Shown piece by piece: positions 1-9,061 of a stretch of 37,772 bases of DNA (the first letter of the stretch is position 1; every line of letters begins with the position of its first letter). Under the pieces are notes generated by a model, which saw only the letters and a program-made list of their open reading frames with translations, ran no database searches and was not told the origin of the DNA. This DNA is from an uncultured Verrucomicrobiales bacterium (GTDB lineage Bacteria; Verrucomicrobiota; Verrucomicrobiia; Verrucomicrobiales; Akkermansiaceae), in contig CASICJ010000030.1 of NCBI GenBank assembly GCA_949373085.1, positions 1 through 37,772 on the forward strand, written 5' to 3'. A program made the position numbers and the translations under genes.

Positions 1-473
1 GCTCTACCGACGGGAAATACGTTCGTGATCTCTTAAAGAGAATGCGCGATGGAATTCCTGACCTTTCTATAAGGACTACTTTCATCACTGGCTTTCCAGA
101 GGAGACTGATGACGATCACCAAGAACTTCTAGAATTTATAAGAGACTTTAAATTCGAACGCTGCGGCATCTTCCAATATTCAAAGGAAGAAGGAACTCGC
201 GCCCATAAAATGAAGGGGCACGTTCACCACGCAACCAAGAAGAAGCGCCACCGCGAACTCAGCTCAGCTATCGATGAGGTGGCCGGGAAAGTAAATGAGT
301 CCCAGCTGGGTAAACAAAAACGCGTCCTTGTAGAAGAGGAAGGAATCGCCCGATCAATGTGGGACGCACCCGATATCGATGGAAGGATCTTCGTTCCTAT
401 TGACTCCAGGGTTGGGGAGTTTATTGACGTCGAAATCAAAGATCACCGTGGCTACGATCTTGTCGCCAAATAA
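1..473 (+). CDS. rimO: RimO, ribosomal protein S12 methylthiotransferase (3' part)
   Basis: This is the C-terminal part of a radical-SAM methylthiotransferase; the 5' end lies outside the window and the reading frame enters at base 3. The protein adds a methylthio group to an aspartate of ribosomal protein S12. Visible features are the end of the radical-SAM barrel (RTTFITGFPEET, then FERCGIFQYSKEEGT) and a C-terminal TRAM-like RNA-binding region (DAPDIDGRIFV, then FIDVEIKDHRGYDLVAK). The DAPxIDGRIFV block and the YDLVAK ending fit RimO better than its relative MiaB. The N-terminal cluster-binding cysteines cannot be seen. It converges on the clpX-like gene, whose repaired end is about 20 nt away. 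Confidence 0.9.
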   Translation, partial: STDGKYVRDLLKRMRDGIPDLSIRTTFITGFPEETDDDHQELLEFIRDFKFERCGIFQYSKEEGTRAHKMKGHVHHATKKKRHRELSSAIDEVAGKVNESQLGKQKRVLVEEEGIARSMWDAPDIDGRIFVPIDSRVGEFIDVEIKDHRGYDLVAK

Positions 474-493
474 ATTACGCATCTTTATAGGAC

Positions 494-2076
494 TTAACCA
501 CGAGTTCGCTTAGTGAACTTGTCCGGATCATTCACCGCCGTCTCGGTAAGGACAAATTCTGCTTGCCCCGTATTTTTTTGGGATCAATTTTAGGCCAAAT
601 TGGTAATCCTTAAAGTGCTGCCGGGCGACCTGAAAGACACTTCGCGCCTGTTCACCAGCCATTTTCACGAGCTTAGCAACTGCCTCGTCAGTAAGCTTGA
701 TCACAACACCGTGCTTAACCTTAAACTCACGGATAAAAGCCCCCACTTCTTGGCGAGCCTTTTCGACTACTAATTCTTGTCCCAACTCACGATAATCACC
801 GAGATGCTTCTCTCGATTCTCGATTAAATCTTCGTCTAATACGAGTTCAGTCACCGAAGTCCCCGGTAACTCATATTTGAAATCGCGCAGAATCCGCTCA
901 CCCACAGTCATCAGGCCTCGGGCACCCGTTTTTTTCATCTGCCGCCATTTCAGCAATCTTAGTGATTCCAGAATCCTTCACCTTCAGATCGATCCCATAA
1001 GCCTCAAACTCGCGCTCATACTGACGCAAAAGACTCCCCTCAGAATATTTTAAAATAGCCTCCAAATCGTTAGCCTCCAGGTGCTCGCAAACCACACGGA
1101 CAGGAATCCGTCCAATAAATTCAGCTTCAAATCCAAAATCAATGTAGTCCTGAGTCGTGACATGCTTAAACAACTCGTTATCCATCATCGGTTCAGCCTG
1201 CTCTGTCGAAAACCCGATTTGCGCGGCTTGGCTTCGCTTTCGAACAATCTTCTCAAGCCCCAGAAAACGCCCCACTAACGATGAACAAAATGTGTTTGGT
1301 ATTAATATTTTCTTTGTTCTTTTTGCCATTCTGCATGTCCATCATGGCCATCATTTGACCACGCATATCTTGAGGATTCCGAAGCGGAACATCGGTCTCT
1401 TCCATTAATTTTAAAAGAGTCGTTTGGGACCCCCCGCCCGCTCACATCTCGGCCGATCATTCCTCCACCTCCACTTGAAGCCAACTTGTCCACCTCATCG
1501 ATGTAAATAATTCCATACTCGGCCAAAGAAACATCGCCATTGGCTTTGGAGACCAATTCCCGAACGAGATCATCAACATCCCCCCCAACATACCCAGTCT
1601 CAGAAAACTTGGTTGCGTCTGCCTTTACAAACGGAACACCGATCAACTCGGCGATATGCTTCACCAGATAGGTCTTACCTACTCCCGTTGGACCCACAAC
1701 CATAACATTTTGCTTTTGCAGCTCGAGTTTCTCCCCACCCTCTTTTTGTGATTTGAGAGTTTTAACGTGATTGTAGTGATCGCAAACCGCGATCGACAGG
1801 GCCTTTTTAGCCTCATCCTGACGAATGACAAAACGATCAAGATGCGCCCTTAATATCTCGTGGCAAGAGAGCAAATTCGAAAATATCGTCAACCTCTGGC
1901 TCCACAAAACTCTCCTCCGAACCCTTCGTTTCGTCGGTAAAAGAGGGGGATTCTGCACCCGTAAAAGTAAATCCCCCTTTCCCTAATTGGCCAAACATTC
2001 CTTCGAGAGTTTTCTTAATCTCCTCGGGATCTGGATAATTTGGTTCCTTGGGACCGCCTTTATCATCATCGCTCAT
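494..2076 (-). CDS. clpX: ClpX-type AAA+ unfoldase, interrupted by five +1 frameshifts
   Basis: ATP-dependent unfoldase of the ClpX family, normally the partner of the ClpP peptidase. The frame breaks five times: at T7 573-579, T7 929-935, C4 1258-1261, near C6 1430-1435 and at CCC 1847-1849. Removing one base at each restores one frame of 525 codons. The repaired protein shows Walker A (GPTGVGKT), the pore loop (GYVGGD), Walker B (IIYIDEVDKL), DVSGRGVQTTLLKLMEET, a sensor segment (ENINTKHILFIVSGAF), an IGF motif (AAQIGFSTE) where ClpX docks on ClpP, the arginine-finger segment (EFIGRIP) and sensor 2 (TGARGL). It lacks the N-terminal four-cysteine zinc domain of standard ClpX and has a C-terminal extension of about 100 residues. 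No clpP is nearby. It is either an intact gene with sequencing errors (preferred) or a pseudogene. Confidence 0.8.
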
Positions 2077-2147
2077 ATACTTAATATCGGCGGCAATGGA
2101 ACCGAGGCAAGGGCGAATTTTGAGAGTCTGTTTACGCCATACTTAAA

Positions 2148-5126
2148 TTATTCCTTCATCGAAACCAGATAGGATATGAGGTGATTAAACTCATCAACCG
2201 TTAGCGTTGAAGCAAGTCCAGCAGGCATCATAGATTGTGGTTGATGATCCCGCTTAGCTATCATGCCCTCCCTAATCTGTGTCACGATGCCGGCGATATT
2301 TCGAATGTCGATCACACCATCTTCCTCGCGAGTCACAAAACCCATGTGAGCTGTTTTGTCTTTCATCGTTATGAGTTCTGTTTGGAACCCCTGCGCAACG
2401 ACCGCATTAGGATCAAGAATAGACTGAATTAGATAATCTTTAGTAAACTTGCTACCAGCAGACCCGAGATATGGGCCCTTTTGAACCGCTTTTTGATCGA
2501 CGGCATGGCAAGCAACACAACCCTGACGAGTATAAATCTTCTCGCCAGTTACCGCATCACCGGTAGATGCCATCGCCAACTTGGTAATGTCCACACCTTT
2601 AAGATTTTCCAGCTTTTTGCCAGCACTTGCTTTGGCCGCCGCGATGAGCCTCTTCGCACGCTCCGCAGCTTCAATTAAGGTATCGTTGTCGCTATCGATG
2701 GCATTTTCGATCTGTCTATCAAACCCAGGCAAAAGAAGATCAGCAAGAGCAAGAAACAGGCCCTCCTCTCGTGGATTCTTCTGGATCATACTGAGAATCG
2801 GTGTCTTTTGATTCTCTTTAATGAGGGGGCTTTGCGTGAATATCAGGAGCGTTCTCCAAGCAACTCTACTTTCCGACTTGCTGCCCTTGGCTGCTACTTT
2901 ACGAAGGGCTTTCGTGGAAAGAATGAGAGCCGGCTGGTTCACAAAATCATTCAGCTCAAGCTCCACCTCGGAGGGTTTGACACCTTGATCAAGCCATGAC
3001 CCGAGGATCCCTACCTGATTCACGACCGTCTTTGCCTCGAGACGTCCCAGCGCTCGATAGGCAGACACTCTTTCCTCCCAGAGCCGCCTCTTATCTTTCG
3101 CAGCGCCAGTCAAAATTTTAATTTGCGATTCATCAGGAGTGGGTGTCGCAAGAGCAATGACAAACGGATCCTGTTTACCCAAGTTAAGTTCGGAAACCGG
3201 CACACGATTGAGTCCGAGAATACCGAGCATTTTCGACTGATCGGTTTTAGCAAGTTGATTAAAAACACTCTCAAGTGCCGCTTTAATATTACGAGTCTCT
3301 TCCCAGGCCTCAGGTGCAAAATAAGGACCTCGATCATCTGGACGGGTCCCCCACCACGCTTTGAGATCCCACTCTGCTTCACGATAAAAAAGTCGAGCAA
3401 GAATCTCAATGAGTCCCATCCGTTCGCTACCCTGGGATTGTTGTAAACTAGCTGCAACTCCAGAAATAACCTCTGGTTGATGAAGGCGCATTAAAGCGAG
3501 ACGGGCTGTCCTCTTATTTACGTGGGACAGAAGGCTCTCCACATCACCAATCTTCACCAGTGCACCAACAGCCGTGTTTTGAATGCGGAGATCCTGAGCT
3601 TCAGCCACTACCTTTAGGATTTGCGCGGTCGCATTTTTTGATGGATTAATGATCCTCATCAGAAACACCACAGCCTGCAGGCGAGTTCGCTCATCGCCAG
3701 ATTGAAGAGCTGCCTCAACCAAGCTAAGGCTATCACCCGAGATCTCTCCACTGAGGTCACCAGCAGCCCGGGTAAGATATTGCTGGATCTCCTTAAGGTC
3801 ATTCCAGTCCTTCGCGAAGGTCTGAAGAAATTGATCTGCAGTCATCCCCTTCATTTGGGAGAGAGTGAAGATCGCGGCGATTCGAGATTCGATACTCAAG
3901 CCTGAATCCTTAATTAAACTAATAAGAAGTTTTGCTGATCCAGTCTCACTTTTAGCCAAAAGCACACGCTGAACCTCAAGCCTCCGCACGGCTGAAGAAC
4001 TCTTAAGTTGCGAAACTAATTCAGAGGCGGACATCTCTCTTAGCTTTGGGAAGGGGCGTGCCTTCAGACCCTTTTTGATGAGCTTCTGGACCATCCCGAC
4101 CTTCTTTCCTTTTCCAGCAAACTTGAATCTACCACCCCGCCAATCACAAACAAAAAGATTCCCAGAACCATCGACATCAATATCAATCGCTCGGGGAAGA
4201 TTCAAGTAAACGCTTTCCTTGAGTGAGTAGCTCGCTCCTTTTTCAGAAACCTTGTCATTGTATATTTTTCCAGTGGTCCAATCGCAGGTTAGAAGAAGTT
4301 CGTCGTGTCCAGGCTCCGCCAAATAAAGAGCACCCGTTCCACTTCCCCCACCTAAATCGAGGATTGGCTTCACAGCCTCATCTGTAAAATTCTTGTAAAG
4401 ACGGGGGTATCCATGTTCTGAACCATTAGTGAGATGGTGCACACGAATATTCCATCCTTTCCCATCGTTGGTATTATCTCTCGTGAAAAGGTCAAGTTTC
4501 GGACTGATCGCAATGTCGCAAATGTTGCGCGTGTGATAGGAGTAAATTTCGAGATCACTTCCATCGGGTCTTACCCGAGCCACGCCGCCACCACGCAAAG
4601 TCACCACTTTACCATCGGCTCCCTTCGTAGCCTCCATCCCGAAATCACCCACTGCGATATAAAGCCAACCGTCAATACCCATCCGGCAGCCATTTGTAGT
4701 ATGATCGGAGCCGCGAGGATGCCTTAAGCCAAACCCAATATTTTCGAGTAGAACCTTATGCTCGTCCGCAACCCCGTCACCCGTCGTATCGCGAAAGGAA
4801 CTCAAAAAAGGTGGATGAATTAGATAGAGGGTATCCTTGACAAAGTGACCACCACGCGGGCTGTCAACATTGGGAACATAGTCCTTAAATTGATCGGCTT
4901 TACCGTCACCGCTTGTGTCACGGCAGGAAATAATCTTCCCCATATTCTTTTCCTTACCGAGAGAACCATTTTTATCGACTGAAACATAAACAGTCCCATC
5001 AGCCGCCGCAGTGAGAGCCGTCGGGTAGTCAACATCGAACGGCTCAGCCCAATTTGAAATTTCATAACCATCAGGAAGAGCAATAGCTGGTGCAGACAGC
5101 AAGAGGAAAACGTGGTGTTTTTTCAT
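2148..5126 (-). CDS. Secreted beta-propeller/HEAT/cytochrome c fusion (PVC type)
   Basis: A 992-residue exported protein. It begins with a signal peptide (MKKHHVFLLLSAPAIALP). A beta-propeller sugar/PQQ-dehydrogenase-like region of about 350 residues follows, with repeated DTSGDG/DTTGDG and DGWLYIAVGDFG blades. A helical HEAT-like region spans roughly residues 370-820. At the C-terminus is a cytochrome c domain with heme motif CVACH (870-874) and a likely distal Met in SMMPAG (about 965). This order matches the Planctomycete/Verrucomicrobia membrane-bound dehydrogenase and heme-binding families (TIGR02604/TIGR02603, from memory). Such proteins are thought to oxidise carbohydrates or related compounds in the periplasm, but the substrate cannot be read from the sequence. 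It is intact and probably monocistronic; the next gene diverges about 77 nt away. Confidence 0.85.
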   Translation of the reverse strand: MKKHHVFLLLSAPAIALPDGYEISNWAEPFDVDYPTALTAAADGTVYVSVDKNGSLGKEKNMGKIISCRDTSGDGKADQFKDYVPNVDSPRGGHFVKDTLYLIHPPFLSSFRDTTGDGVADEHKVLLENIGFGLRHPRGSDHTTNGCRMGIDGWLYIAVGDFGMEATKGADGKVVTLRGGGVARVRPDGSDLEIYSYHTRNICDIAISPKLDLFTRDNTNDGKGWNIRVHHLTNGSEHGYPRLYKNFTDEAVKPILDLGGGSGTGALYLAEPGHDELLLTCDWTTGKIYNDKVSEKGASYSLKESVYLNLPRAIDIDVDGSGNLFVCDWRGGRFKFAGKGKKVGMVQKLIKKGLKARPFPKLREMSASELVSQLKSSSAVRRLEVQRVLLAKSETGSAKLLISLIKDSGLSIESRIAAIFTLSQMKGMTADQFLQTFAKDWNDLKEIQQYLTRAAGDLSGEISGDSLSLVEAALQSGDERTRLQAVVFLMRIINPSKNATAQILKVVAEAQDLRIQNTAVGALVKIGDVESLLSHVNKRTARLALMRLHQPEVISGVAASLQQSQGSERMGLIEILARLFYREAEWDLKAWWGTRPDDRGPYFAPEAWEETRNIKAALESVFNQLAKTDQSKMLGILGLNRVPVSELNLGKQDPFVIALATPTPDESQIKILTGAAKDKRRLWEERVSAYRALGRLEAKTVVNQVGILGSWLDQGVKPSEVELELNDFVNQPALILSTKALRKVAAKGSKSESRVAWRTLLIFTQSPLIKENQKTPILSMIQKNPREEGLFLALADLLLPGFDRQIENAIDSDNDTLIEAAERAKRLIAAAKASAGKKLENLKGVDITKLAMASTGDAVTGEKIYTRQGCVACHAVDQKAVQKGPYLGSAGSKFTKDYLIQSILDPNAVVAQGFQTELITMKDKTAHMGFVTREEDGVIDIRNIAGIVTQIREGMIAKRDHQPQSMMPAGLASTLTVDEFNHLISYLVSMKE

Positions 5127-5203
5127 GACATTTTAGGCGCAGCTCCTGCGCGATACCCAGATTGTTCCTTCCAATCGCCTCTTGATCAAATCATTCTTTG
5201 CCC

Positions 5204-6097
5204 ATGCGCAAAGCCTTCCTCCTCGGAGCCGGACTAGGAACCCGGCTCCAACCGCTGACCGGAACTCTTCCAAAACCACTCATCCCATTTGCCAACCAAC
5301 CCCTCATTACCCACGCCCTTGACCACTGCCTTCAAGCCGGAATCACCGACTTCGCCATCAACACTCACCATCTCCACGAGACCTGGGAGAGAATCTTTCC
5401 CAACGGCAAATATCGAGGTGCTAATCTCACCTTTTTCCATGAGCCCGAACTCCTAGAAACTGGCGGTGGAATTAAAAATATCGCCAATTGGATAAAGGAT
5501 GATCCTGTCTTGGTCTACAATGCTGATATTATCACCGATTTGCCGATTGATCGCCTCATGACGGGCCATATGGCCTCTAACAACACCGCAACTTTAGCAG
5601 TGCAAAATCATGGACCTGATTTGCGAATAACCGTGGATGGTCACCGCGTGACAGATATCCGTGGCTTAGTTCATCAACAGCAGGGAACACATCAGTTTAC
5701 GGGGATTTATGTCATCGACCCCGAGATCCTCGACCTAATTCCGCCTGACAAAAAAATCTCTATTATTCCAGCCTTCTTAGAACTGATCAAACAAGGCGAG
5801 CTGGGAGTATATCACGTAAAGGGCCATCCAAAGTGGCTGGACCTCGGGACGCGCGGAAAATATCTGGAGGGAAGTCTCGCCATTACCCCCAAAGTATCAG
5901 AGGAAGCTCGCATATCTGAGACAGCTAATATTCAAAATTCATGGGTCGCTCAGGACGCCATTGTTGAGTCAGGAGCCATTATCAAGGACAGCATCCTCTG
6001 GCCGGGAACTCATGTTTTGCAGGATGCGGAATTGACAAATTGCATCGTTCACAGCAACTCCCCAACATCCGGCGTGCATAAAAACGCCGATCTCTAA
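5204..6097 (+). CDS. Sugar-1-phosphate nucleotidyltransferase, MurU-like with C-terminal beta-helix
   Basis: NTP-transferase of the Rossmann-like nucleotidyltransferase fold, 297 residues. The signature loop LLGAGLGTRLQPLTG is at 6-20, KPLIPFANQPL follows, and the metal-binding aspartate is in VYNADII (about D108). The last 70 or so residues carry hexapeptide-like repeats (ISETANIQNSWVAQDAIV), predicting a left-handed beta-helix that short MurU proteins lack. The ATG at 5204 is preferred over a TTG six bases upstream because it puts the conserved loop at the usual distance from the N-terminus. The kinase gene 18 nt downstream is of the AmgK class; together they would convert a sugar to sugar-1-phosphate and then to NDP-sugar. 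A MurNAc/UDP-MurNAc recycling role is an inference from this pairing; a mannose- or glucose-1-phosphate substrate is the alternative. Confidence 0.75.
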   Translation: MRKAFLLGAGLGTRLQPLTGTLPKPLIPFANQPLITHALDHCLQAGITDFAINTHHLHETWERIFPNGKYRGANLTFFHEPELLETGGGIKNIANWIKDDPVLVYNADIITDLPIDRLMTGHMASNNTATLAVQNHGPDLRITVDGHRVTDIRGLVHQQQGTHQFTGIYVIDPEILDLIPPDKKISIIPAFLELIKQGELGVYHVKGHPKWLDLGTRGKYLEGSLAITPKVSEEARISETANIQNSWVAQDAIVESGAIIKDSILWPGTHVLQDAELTNCIVHSNSPTSGVHKNADL

Positions 6098-6115
6098 AAT
6101 TTCGCCCTACTAAAG

Positions 6116-7057
6116 ATGCCTGCCGACACCCTGCTCACCGCCGTTCGAGCACACCTAGATCTCGCGCCAACCCACCGCGTCCTCATGGAGCCGATCCAAA
6201 AGGGTGCTTCGGGGAGGACCATTATTCGAATTAGCCCGGATGACTATCCCAGTTTTATAGGCATTCACTATACTCTCGAACGATCGGATAACGCAAACTT
6301 TCTACCTGTTGCTGAATTCCTCAAGGAGGCTGGCCTAAATATCCCGGAGGTCCTTTACGACAACACCCGACGCCAGGTAGCGCTCATTGAGGATCTAGGC
6401 GATCAGGATCTCCTCAGCCTTAAGGATGCTCCTTTTGAAGAGCGCGAGCCCTACTACCGCTCCGCTTTCGAGCAACTCGACAAACTTCTCTACACTCGAC
6501 CACCCAAAGACTTCGATCTTCAACCTACATTTGACGAGCCCCTTTACCGCTGGGAGCAAGAATATTTCTTTGAACATTTTATCGAAACTCATCTTGGCAA
6601 GGATTCGTCGGCCCTGTCTGCAGATCCTAACCTCCAAGGTCTCGCCAAGAGACTTGGCGCTACCGCACCTCACATGGTGCATCGTGATTTCCAATCGCAA
6701 AACCTCATGCTTAATAGCGAAGCGACCTACCTAATCGATTTTCAGGGGCTACGCATGGGGCGTCAGGAATACGACCTCGCCTCGCTGCTTTACGATCCCT
6801 ATATGAATCACTCACCCGAAGATCGCCGAATGATCCTCGAGCTCTGGGAAGAGGTTTGCGAAGAAGAGCCAATCCAACCGATTCTTAAGGATTGCGCAGC
6901 CCAGAGGCTTATGCAGGCACTTGGAGCATTTTCCAACATAGGCAACAACCAGAATGACGAATGGTATCTTGCCCAAATCCCAACTGCCGTTGACTTCCTT
7001 AAGGAGGTTATCGACGATACTCCACTCGAAGACGCGCTTGGTCCTTTCCTCGACTAA
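6116..7057 (+). CDS. Aminoglycoside-phosphotransferase-fold sugar kinase, AmgK-like
   Basis: A 313-residue kinase of the APH/choline-kinase fold. The catalytic loop is HRDFQSQN (H189-N196) and the metal-binding aspartate is D208 in LIDFQG. The AmgK family phosphorylates the anomeric position of N-acetylmuramate or N-acetylglucosamine; the preceding nucleotidyltransferase could then make the UDP-sugar. The two genes are 18 nt apart in one direction and are probably co-transcribed. The HRDFQSQN/DFQG pair is typical of this branch, rather than of antibiotic-modifying enzymes. The substrate is inferred from gene pairing only. Confidence 0.75.
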   Translation: MPADTLLTAVRAHLDLAPTHRVLMEPIQKGASGRTIIRISPDDYPSFIGIHYTLERSDNANFLPVAEFLKEAGLNIPEVLYDNTRRQVALIEDLGDQDLLSLKDAPFEEREPYYRSAFEQLDKLLYTRPPKDFDLQPTFDEPLYRWEQEYFFEHFIETHLGKDSSALSADPNLQGLAKRLGATAPHMVHRDFQSQNLMLNSEATYLIDFQGLRMGRQEYDLASLLYDPYMNHSPEDRRMILELWEEVCEEEPIQPILKDCAAQRLMQALGAFSNIGNNQNDEWYLAQIPTAVDFLKEVIDDTPLEDALGPFLD

Positions 7058-7090
7058 AAATCATAATCCTGCTAGAACCCGGCCGTAGCC

Positions 7091-8281
7091 ATGTCATCTC
7101 TGCGGCCTTCCCTGTCATTTCTTCTTCCGCTTATCGGTAGCGTAGGATTGTTGACCAAATTACCGGAAATCGCCCCCCTTTCGCGCATTGAGCGGTCCTT
7201 CTTCCTCTTTCCAGAGCGCTTTCAAAGAGACCATTCTTTTGTAGACCAGAGTGAGTCCAAAAAATTTGAGCTGACCTGCTTGGACTTCACGCCCGATCCT
7301 GCAGCTAATCTCAATATTAAGAGCTACTTACTCGACAAGGAATCTCTCGATATTATGGGACACGACGGAGGAAGCTCTATCGAATGGGCACAATTTCTCG
7401 CTCAAACACGGCTCGATGATGACCGTCTAACCGTGATCACTTCGTCTCTTTCCTGGGACGACACCTCAGAGCTGGCGATCCTCGCATTACAAGACGAAAT
7501 TAATGGAACTCCCTCTCTTGTAATTGGTCTTCAGGCTGAATTTATCAACTCTGAAGCCCCTCTTCCGGAATACCTCGAATCCACTGTGATCCCACTCGAA
7601 ATCCCCGACGAGTTCGATCTCCCCAAAATTGACCACATCCGGCGCCCCCCTTCGATTAACTCCAATTCTTTTGGCATATCCGAAGTTAGGGGGCTAATAT
7701 TAGAATTTGACGGAGATCAAACACTAGCTCCAATGCTCGTTCGCTGGGATAATCATATTTTACCAAGTCTAACTCTTGCCAGTATCTTAAAATCTTACCG
7801 TCTAAACTCTGCTGACCTCATTTTAGAAAAAGGCGGTTACCTTCGCCTAGGAACCGAAGGTATTATTTTAAAGCTAGACCAAAAAGGACGAGCTGCGCTT
7901 CCAAGCAATAGCCAAGAGCAACAATCCGCTTCAACCCTTCTGATATACCCTAATCAAGCTGAAACCTATAAGATCATTTCGCTTCCCAGCGCCCCAAAAT
8001 CAACTTTCGGCCTAGAAGGTCAAATCAGGCAGGCCCTCTCCCAAAAAACCGTATACGCTCACACCTACAAACGCTGGCCATTACCTTTGGAAATTGCCTT
8101 GCTCCTAACTTTCATTTCACTTCTCCATATCCGGAGGTCATGGATCGAACCTTTTATACTCATTTGCATGATCGGAGGATCAGTCCTAGCAGGAAAATGG
8201 ATGCTTCTCTCGCCCCTAGTGTTGATGATCATAACCTTCCACCTCTGCCCGAGGAGAGCCTCTCCCCGACAGAAACACTGA
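7091..8281 (+). CDS. CHASE2-like membrane sensor protein without an output domain
   Basis: A 396-residue membrane protein of uncertain function. It has an N-terminal hydrophobic segment (about residues 6-22), a soluble region of roughly 300 residues, and three C-terminal hydrophobic helices (LEIALLLTFISLL, WIEPFILICMIGGSVLAG, LLSPLVLMIITFHL). The stretch LPSLTLASILKSYRL followed by GGYLRLGTEGIILKLDQKGR resembles the CHASE2 extracytoplasmic sensor domain, which is normally followed by three membrane helices as here. CHASE2 usually sits ahead of a kinase, cyclase or similar catalytic domain, but this protein ends in a short basic tail (CPRRASPRQKH). It follows the kinase gene by 33 nt. The CHASE2 call rests on pattern recognition only. 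Confidence 0.5.
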   Translation: MSSLRPSLSFLLPLIGSVGLLTKLPEIAPLSRIERSFFLFPERFQRDHSFVDQSESKKFELTCLDFTPDPAANLNIKSYLLDKESLDIMGHDGGSSIEWAQFLAQTRLDDDRLTVITSSLSWDDTSELAILALQDEINGTPSLVIGLQAEFINSEAPLPEYLESTVIPLEIPDEFDLPKIDHIRRPPSINSNSFGISEVRGLILEFDGDQTLAPMLVRWDNHILPSLTLASILKSYRLNSADLILEKGGYLRLGTEGIILKLDQKGRAALPSNSQEQQSASTLLIYPNQAETYKIISLPSAPKSTFGLEGQIRQALSQKTVYAHTYKRWPLPLEIALLLTFISLLHIRRSWIEPFILICMIGGSVLAGKWMLLSPLVLMIITFHLCPRRASPRQKH

Positions 8282-8332
8282 AGATCTTCCTTTCCTCTTC
8301 CCCCGGAACCACGAAAACGTTACTTCATTGCC

Positions 8333-9037
8333 ATGCGTGATGACGTGAAGCAATTGCTCGCCCTTCAGAACACCGATCAAAAAATCCAGGCACTGGAAGC
8401 GGAGCTCGTTCGAATCCCCCAGCTGCAGGACGCTGCCAAGGATCGCCTCGCCAATGACACTCTGGCCCTAGCTACCGCGAAATCTAATTTTCAAGCCAAC
8501 GAAATCGAAATTAAGAATGTCGAACTCGATGTCGGCACTCGAAAGAACACAATTGATCGCCTTAAGAACCAACAATTTGAGACAAAGAAAAATGACGAAT
8601 ACACTAAGCTAGGCGAAGAAGTGGTTCGTTATGAAAACGAAGTCGACAAGCTCGAAACTCGTGAGCTTGAGCTGATGGAGACAGCCGATGATCTCCGATC
8701 GAGGATCACTGAAGCCGAGCAAAACCTAACCAAGACCCAAAGATTAGTGGATGAAGAAATCGCAGAACTTCAAGCGCGCCTTGATGAACGCAAAGCTGGG
8801 TTGACTGAAACCAAAACCACTCGCGAAACCCTTGTTATCCAGGTCGATGACGAAGATCTTCTCGATACCTATAATAGGCTTTACAACAAAAGAGAAAGCC
8901 AAGCTGTTGTGCGCGTTACTAGCGAGCGGAGCTGCACCTCCTGCCACGTTCAGGTTACACCTGCAACCTACGCTCTTGCACAGTCCGGAGCCGCCATTGC
9001 CTACTGTGACAACTGTAGCGCTATTCTCTTCCCTTAA
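8333..9037 (+). CDS. Coiled-coil protein with C-terminal C4 zinc ribbon (DUF164/CT398 type)
   Basis: A 234-residue protein. A long, highly charged coiled coil occupies about residues 10-190 (for example LKNQQFETKKNDEYTKLGEE). It is followed by a zinc ribbon with two CxxC pairs (CTSCH and CDNC, 20 residues apart). This is the layout of the zf-RING_7/DUF164 family, whose Chlamydia member CT398 is structurally known and interacts with secretion or sigma factors. FETKKNDEY is a recognisable family motif (from memory). The role here is unknown. The gene closes the plus-strand cluster and converges on lnt. Confidence 0.8.
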   Translation: MRDDVKQLLALQNTDQKIQALEAELVRIPQLQDAAKDRLANDTLALATAKSNFQANEIEIKNVELDVGTRKNTIDRLKNQQFETKKNDEYTKLGEEVVRYENEVDKLETRELELMETADDLRSRITEAEQNLTKTQRLVDEEIAELQARLDERKAGLTETKTTRETLVIQVDDEDLLDTYNRLYNKRESQAVVRVTSERSCTSCHVQVTPATYALAQSGAAIAYCDNCSAILFP

Positions 9038-9042
9038 CAGTC

Positions 9043-9061
9043 ACCGATTACTTCAATCGGT
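9043..9061. terminator. Inverted repeat between convergent genes, overlapping the lnt stop
   Basis: ACCGATT (9043-9049) and AATCGGT (9055-9061) form a perfect 7-bp stem with a 5-nt loop between the zinc-ribbon gene and lnt. The lnt stop codon (9053-9055) lies in the loop and 3' arm. There is no good T tract on either side, so it is at best a weak bidirectional terminator. Confidence 0.4.

Noticed and set aside
898..1436. Programmed ribosomal frameshifting in the clpX-like gene
   Set aside because: Five separate shifts in one gene, all fixed by deleting a base, at different sequence contexts and without a shared slippery site plus structure, are not consistent with programmed recoding.
4434..4727. 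Open frame opposite the cytochrome fusion gene
   Set aside because: It is a shadow of the strongly conserved opposite-strand gene and has no recognisable features.
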